Shown here one piece after another: positions 62,301-64,000 of a stretch of DNA of 64,000 bases (its first letter is position 1; the number at the start of each line of letters is the position of its first letter). The DNA comes from Nymphaea colorata (lineage: Eukaryota; Streptophyta; Magnoliopsida; Nymphaeales; Nymphaeaceae): positions 6,808,176 to 6,872,175 of the forward strand of contig NC_045144.1 in assembly GCF_008831285.2 (NCBI RefSeq), in the 5' to 3' direction. The translations under genes and the position numbers were made by a program. The notes beneath the pieces are model-generated. The model searched no databases. It was given only the letters and a program-made list of their open reading frames with translations, and was not told the DNA's origin.

Positions 62301-63300
62301 CTTTAACTGATGTGTGGCAAAATGTCATTAAAAAGTATCAACGGCATTATCTACACTGACGTTTTGTGCAAATGTGGGTAAAAGTTTTATTGACGTTTTT
62401 GCTATCTTTACTAACATTGATCTGATTTTTAGTAAAGACCTATTTTTTTTTCTCTAGACTATAAACATAGTATGTTCTTATCACCCAGCCTTATGAAGAC
62501 AACATCATAAAAGATCAAATGTTAAAATTGCCAAATTTAAACTTCTGAGTGAGCAGCAGGTTCATCCCTACCTTTCGGAAGAAACCTGAAGACCTGTCAT
62601 GCTCTTACCTCTAGGTCCTGAGTTACGTCGGTGTTAGCAATAGAAATGATACACCTGTCAACTTAGATGTCATGCCCAACATCCTTAAGACGTAGGAACA
62701 TGTACTCATGGGAATCAAAATAGAGACTTGCTATTAACAGACATCTAACCTGACTAACTATGCTATGCCCCTTGTAGTAGTCAAATTTAAACTTTGATTC
62801 AAGATCTTTTGCTTGAACCCTGCAAATCCCCCTTTACCAGTTGCCTGCTCATAATTAATGTGCGGTTGCCTGTATGTTAAGCTAGTGCAATGTTTCCTCC
62901 ATGGGAAAAGGTAATGTTATTAGTTTTGTAAATCTATGAATGATGGGGAATTCAAATCCTTTTCCAAACACCAATTTCACAGATTATGTCTACTAGTTTA
63001 CTCCTTCCACTCTGTTTTCCTCATTCATGAGGTTGACCTTAGTTTACATCATGAAAGATTGGTTTTAATAGCTAACTTAGTTCGTCCTTCAGTATTACAA
63101 ATAAGGACCAAGTTAAGAGAAATATCAGAGGGTCTCATCCTCCTAGGCTTGGATGTGCTTAACATAGTAAATTAATTAATCACCAAGATTAAGACCAAGT
63201 TGGTGCAAAGATTCATGACATCCAGTACCAACCTTCTGAAAACAGAGCAAGAAAGAAGAAATTAGTGCAAACCATGACAACTAACATATATTTATAGATT
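59301..63300. other. Intergenic, no gene seen
   Basis: AT-rich DNA with poly-A tracts (about 60037-60055) and a C-run followed by an A-run at 61936-61970. A less AT-rich piece at 62140-62300 and another at 62560-62840 have no coherent frame and may be transposon relics. Confidence 0.55.
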
Positions 63301-63593
63301 TTGTGCATAGAGGTATACAGAGGAAAACCATACCACAACAGACATCAGAAGCAGCCCCTCGGAGGGAGACAAAACCCTACCAGCTAGCCCTCACAAATGG
63401 CTACTACAGCAAGCATTATTTACAGAGAAGTAGAAAATTCAAAAGCAGAGCCGAGTAAGCTGGAAAAAGAAGAAAAAGAGAAAACTGTCTATCGACTCTA
63501 TTCGCAGCAAAATCAAGAGGAGCCATCTCTCCTGTCACTTCCATGAGGGGAAGAGAACAAAAAAGCAGGCCACCATTTTTTAACGCTCTCAGA

Positions 63594-64000
63594 TTAAGCA
63601 GAGACACCACCTACGGCAGCAGTCCTCCTGGGTTTCGCCCTACAAACCAGAGGATTCTCCATCTCCAATGACATGCGCAGCCGTTCTCCGAGATCGACGG
63701 CCTCCGGCGATAGCCCGGCGGCCGACGCCGGGAGCCACTCGAAGTTCTGAAGCAGTTGAGCTAGCCAGAGCTGAACGCTGGCCAGTCCCATGGCCTTCCC
63801 TGGACAGACCCGCCGGCCTGCTCCGAAGGGAGCCAACCTCAGATCAGAGCCTAGAACGCTTACTTCCTCGCCGACCATGAACCTCTGGGGGTCGAATTCC
63901 TTAGGCCTCTCCCAGATTGTCTCGTCGTGGGTGATTGCCCACATGTTCACCATGGCCGTCGTGCCGGCCGGAATCCGGTGGCCGCCGACGTCGACGTCGT
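63594..64000 (-). CDS. CYP78A: Cytochrome P450 of the CYP78A family, C-terminal part (runs off window)
   Basis: The frame enters from the right edge and ends at TGA... read on the minus strand at 63594-63596. It carries the CYP78A-typical [13 protein letters not shown], the meander PxxxRF variant [25 protein letters not shown] with the haem-ligand cysteine (FxxGxRxCxG), the L-helix [13 protein letters not shown], and the C-terminal [16 protein letters not shown]78A enzymes are ER-bound monooxygenases that promote organ and seed growth (the KLUH group); the substrate is not established. The I-helix, ExxR and membrane anchor lie beyond the window. The exon is far more GC-rich than the flanking DNA. 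The 3'UTR should lie at about 63300-63593. Confidence 0.93.
   Translation of the reverse strand, partial: DVDVGGHRIPAGTTAMVNMWAITHDETIWERPKEFDPQRFMVGEEVSVLGSDLRLAPFGAGRRVCPGKAMGLASVQLWLAQLLQNFEWLPASAAGLSPEAVDLGERLRMSLEMENPLVCRAKPRRTAAVGGVSA

Noticed and set aside
1-64000. CRISPR arrays, operons and bacterial-type promoters
   Set aside because: Nothing of the kind is present; the window is plant nuclear DNA.

Overview
The window is nuclear DNA from a flowering plant. Genes are split by introns with plant-type splice sites, intergenic DNA is AT-rich and littered with simple repeats and transposon debris, and the recognisable proteins are plant families: Cf/Ve-type LRR receptor-like proteins (RLPs), a plant kelch-repeat protein, the polyadenylation factor CstF50 and a CYP78A cytochrome P450. 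I cannot fix the species from sequence alone.

Positions 1-26,600 are a decayed RLP cluster, all on the minus strand. It holds a C-terminal fragment (674-1241), a full-length copy broken by a TAG and a 34-nt deletion (6916-9935), an N-terminal relic with several frameshifts (19070-20190), and a nearly perfect copy whose only visible lesion is one TAG just after the LRR array (20889-23912). The two long copies share 3' and 5' flanks, so the cluster grew by tandem duplication of a unit of about 14 kb. Between the copies lie a copia primer-binding site, unnamed dispersed repeats, small tandem duplications and short ORFs of unknown origin.

Positions 27,464-34,358 (minus) hold an 11-exon gene for a six-kelch protein of 609 residues. 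Every exon joins in frame. Positions 34,400-42,250 are intergenic, with a GC-rich repetitive patch, a strong hairpin and an AT-rich desert, ending in a telo-box cluster. Positions 42,287-50,882 (plus) hold a 14-exon gene for CstF50 (439 residues). It has two GC-AG introns, one in-frame stop-free 99-nt intron, a short tandem duplication and two non-autonomous DNA transposons in introns; one of these is hAT-like with a perfect 8-bp target-site duplication.

Positions 50,883-63,300 are mostly empty, apart from a possible first exon of a small secreted peptide (53,340-53,463) and a SINE-like tract. The last 400 bases carry the 3' part of a CYP78A gene (minus) that runs off the window.

The single-copy genes are unrelated housekeeping or developmental genes and do not form a pathway. 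I found no convincing new multi-gene system. The most interesting points are the RLP copies truncated just before the transmembrane segment and the unusual introns of CSTF50.
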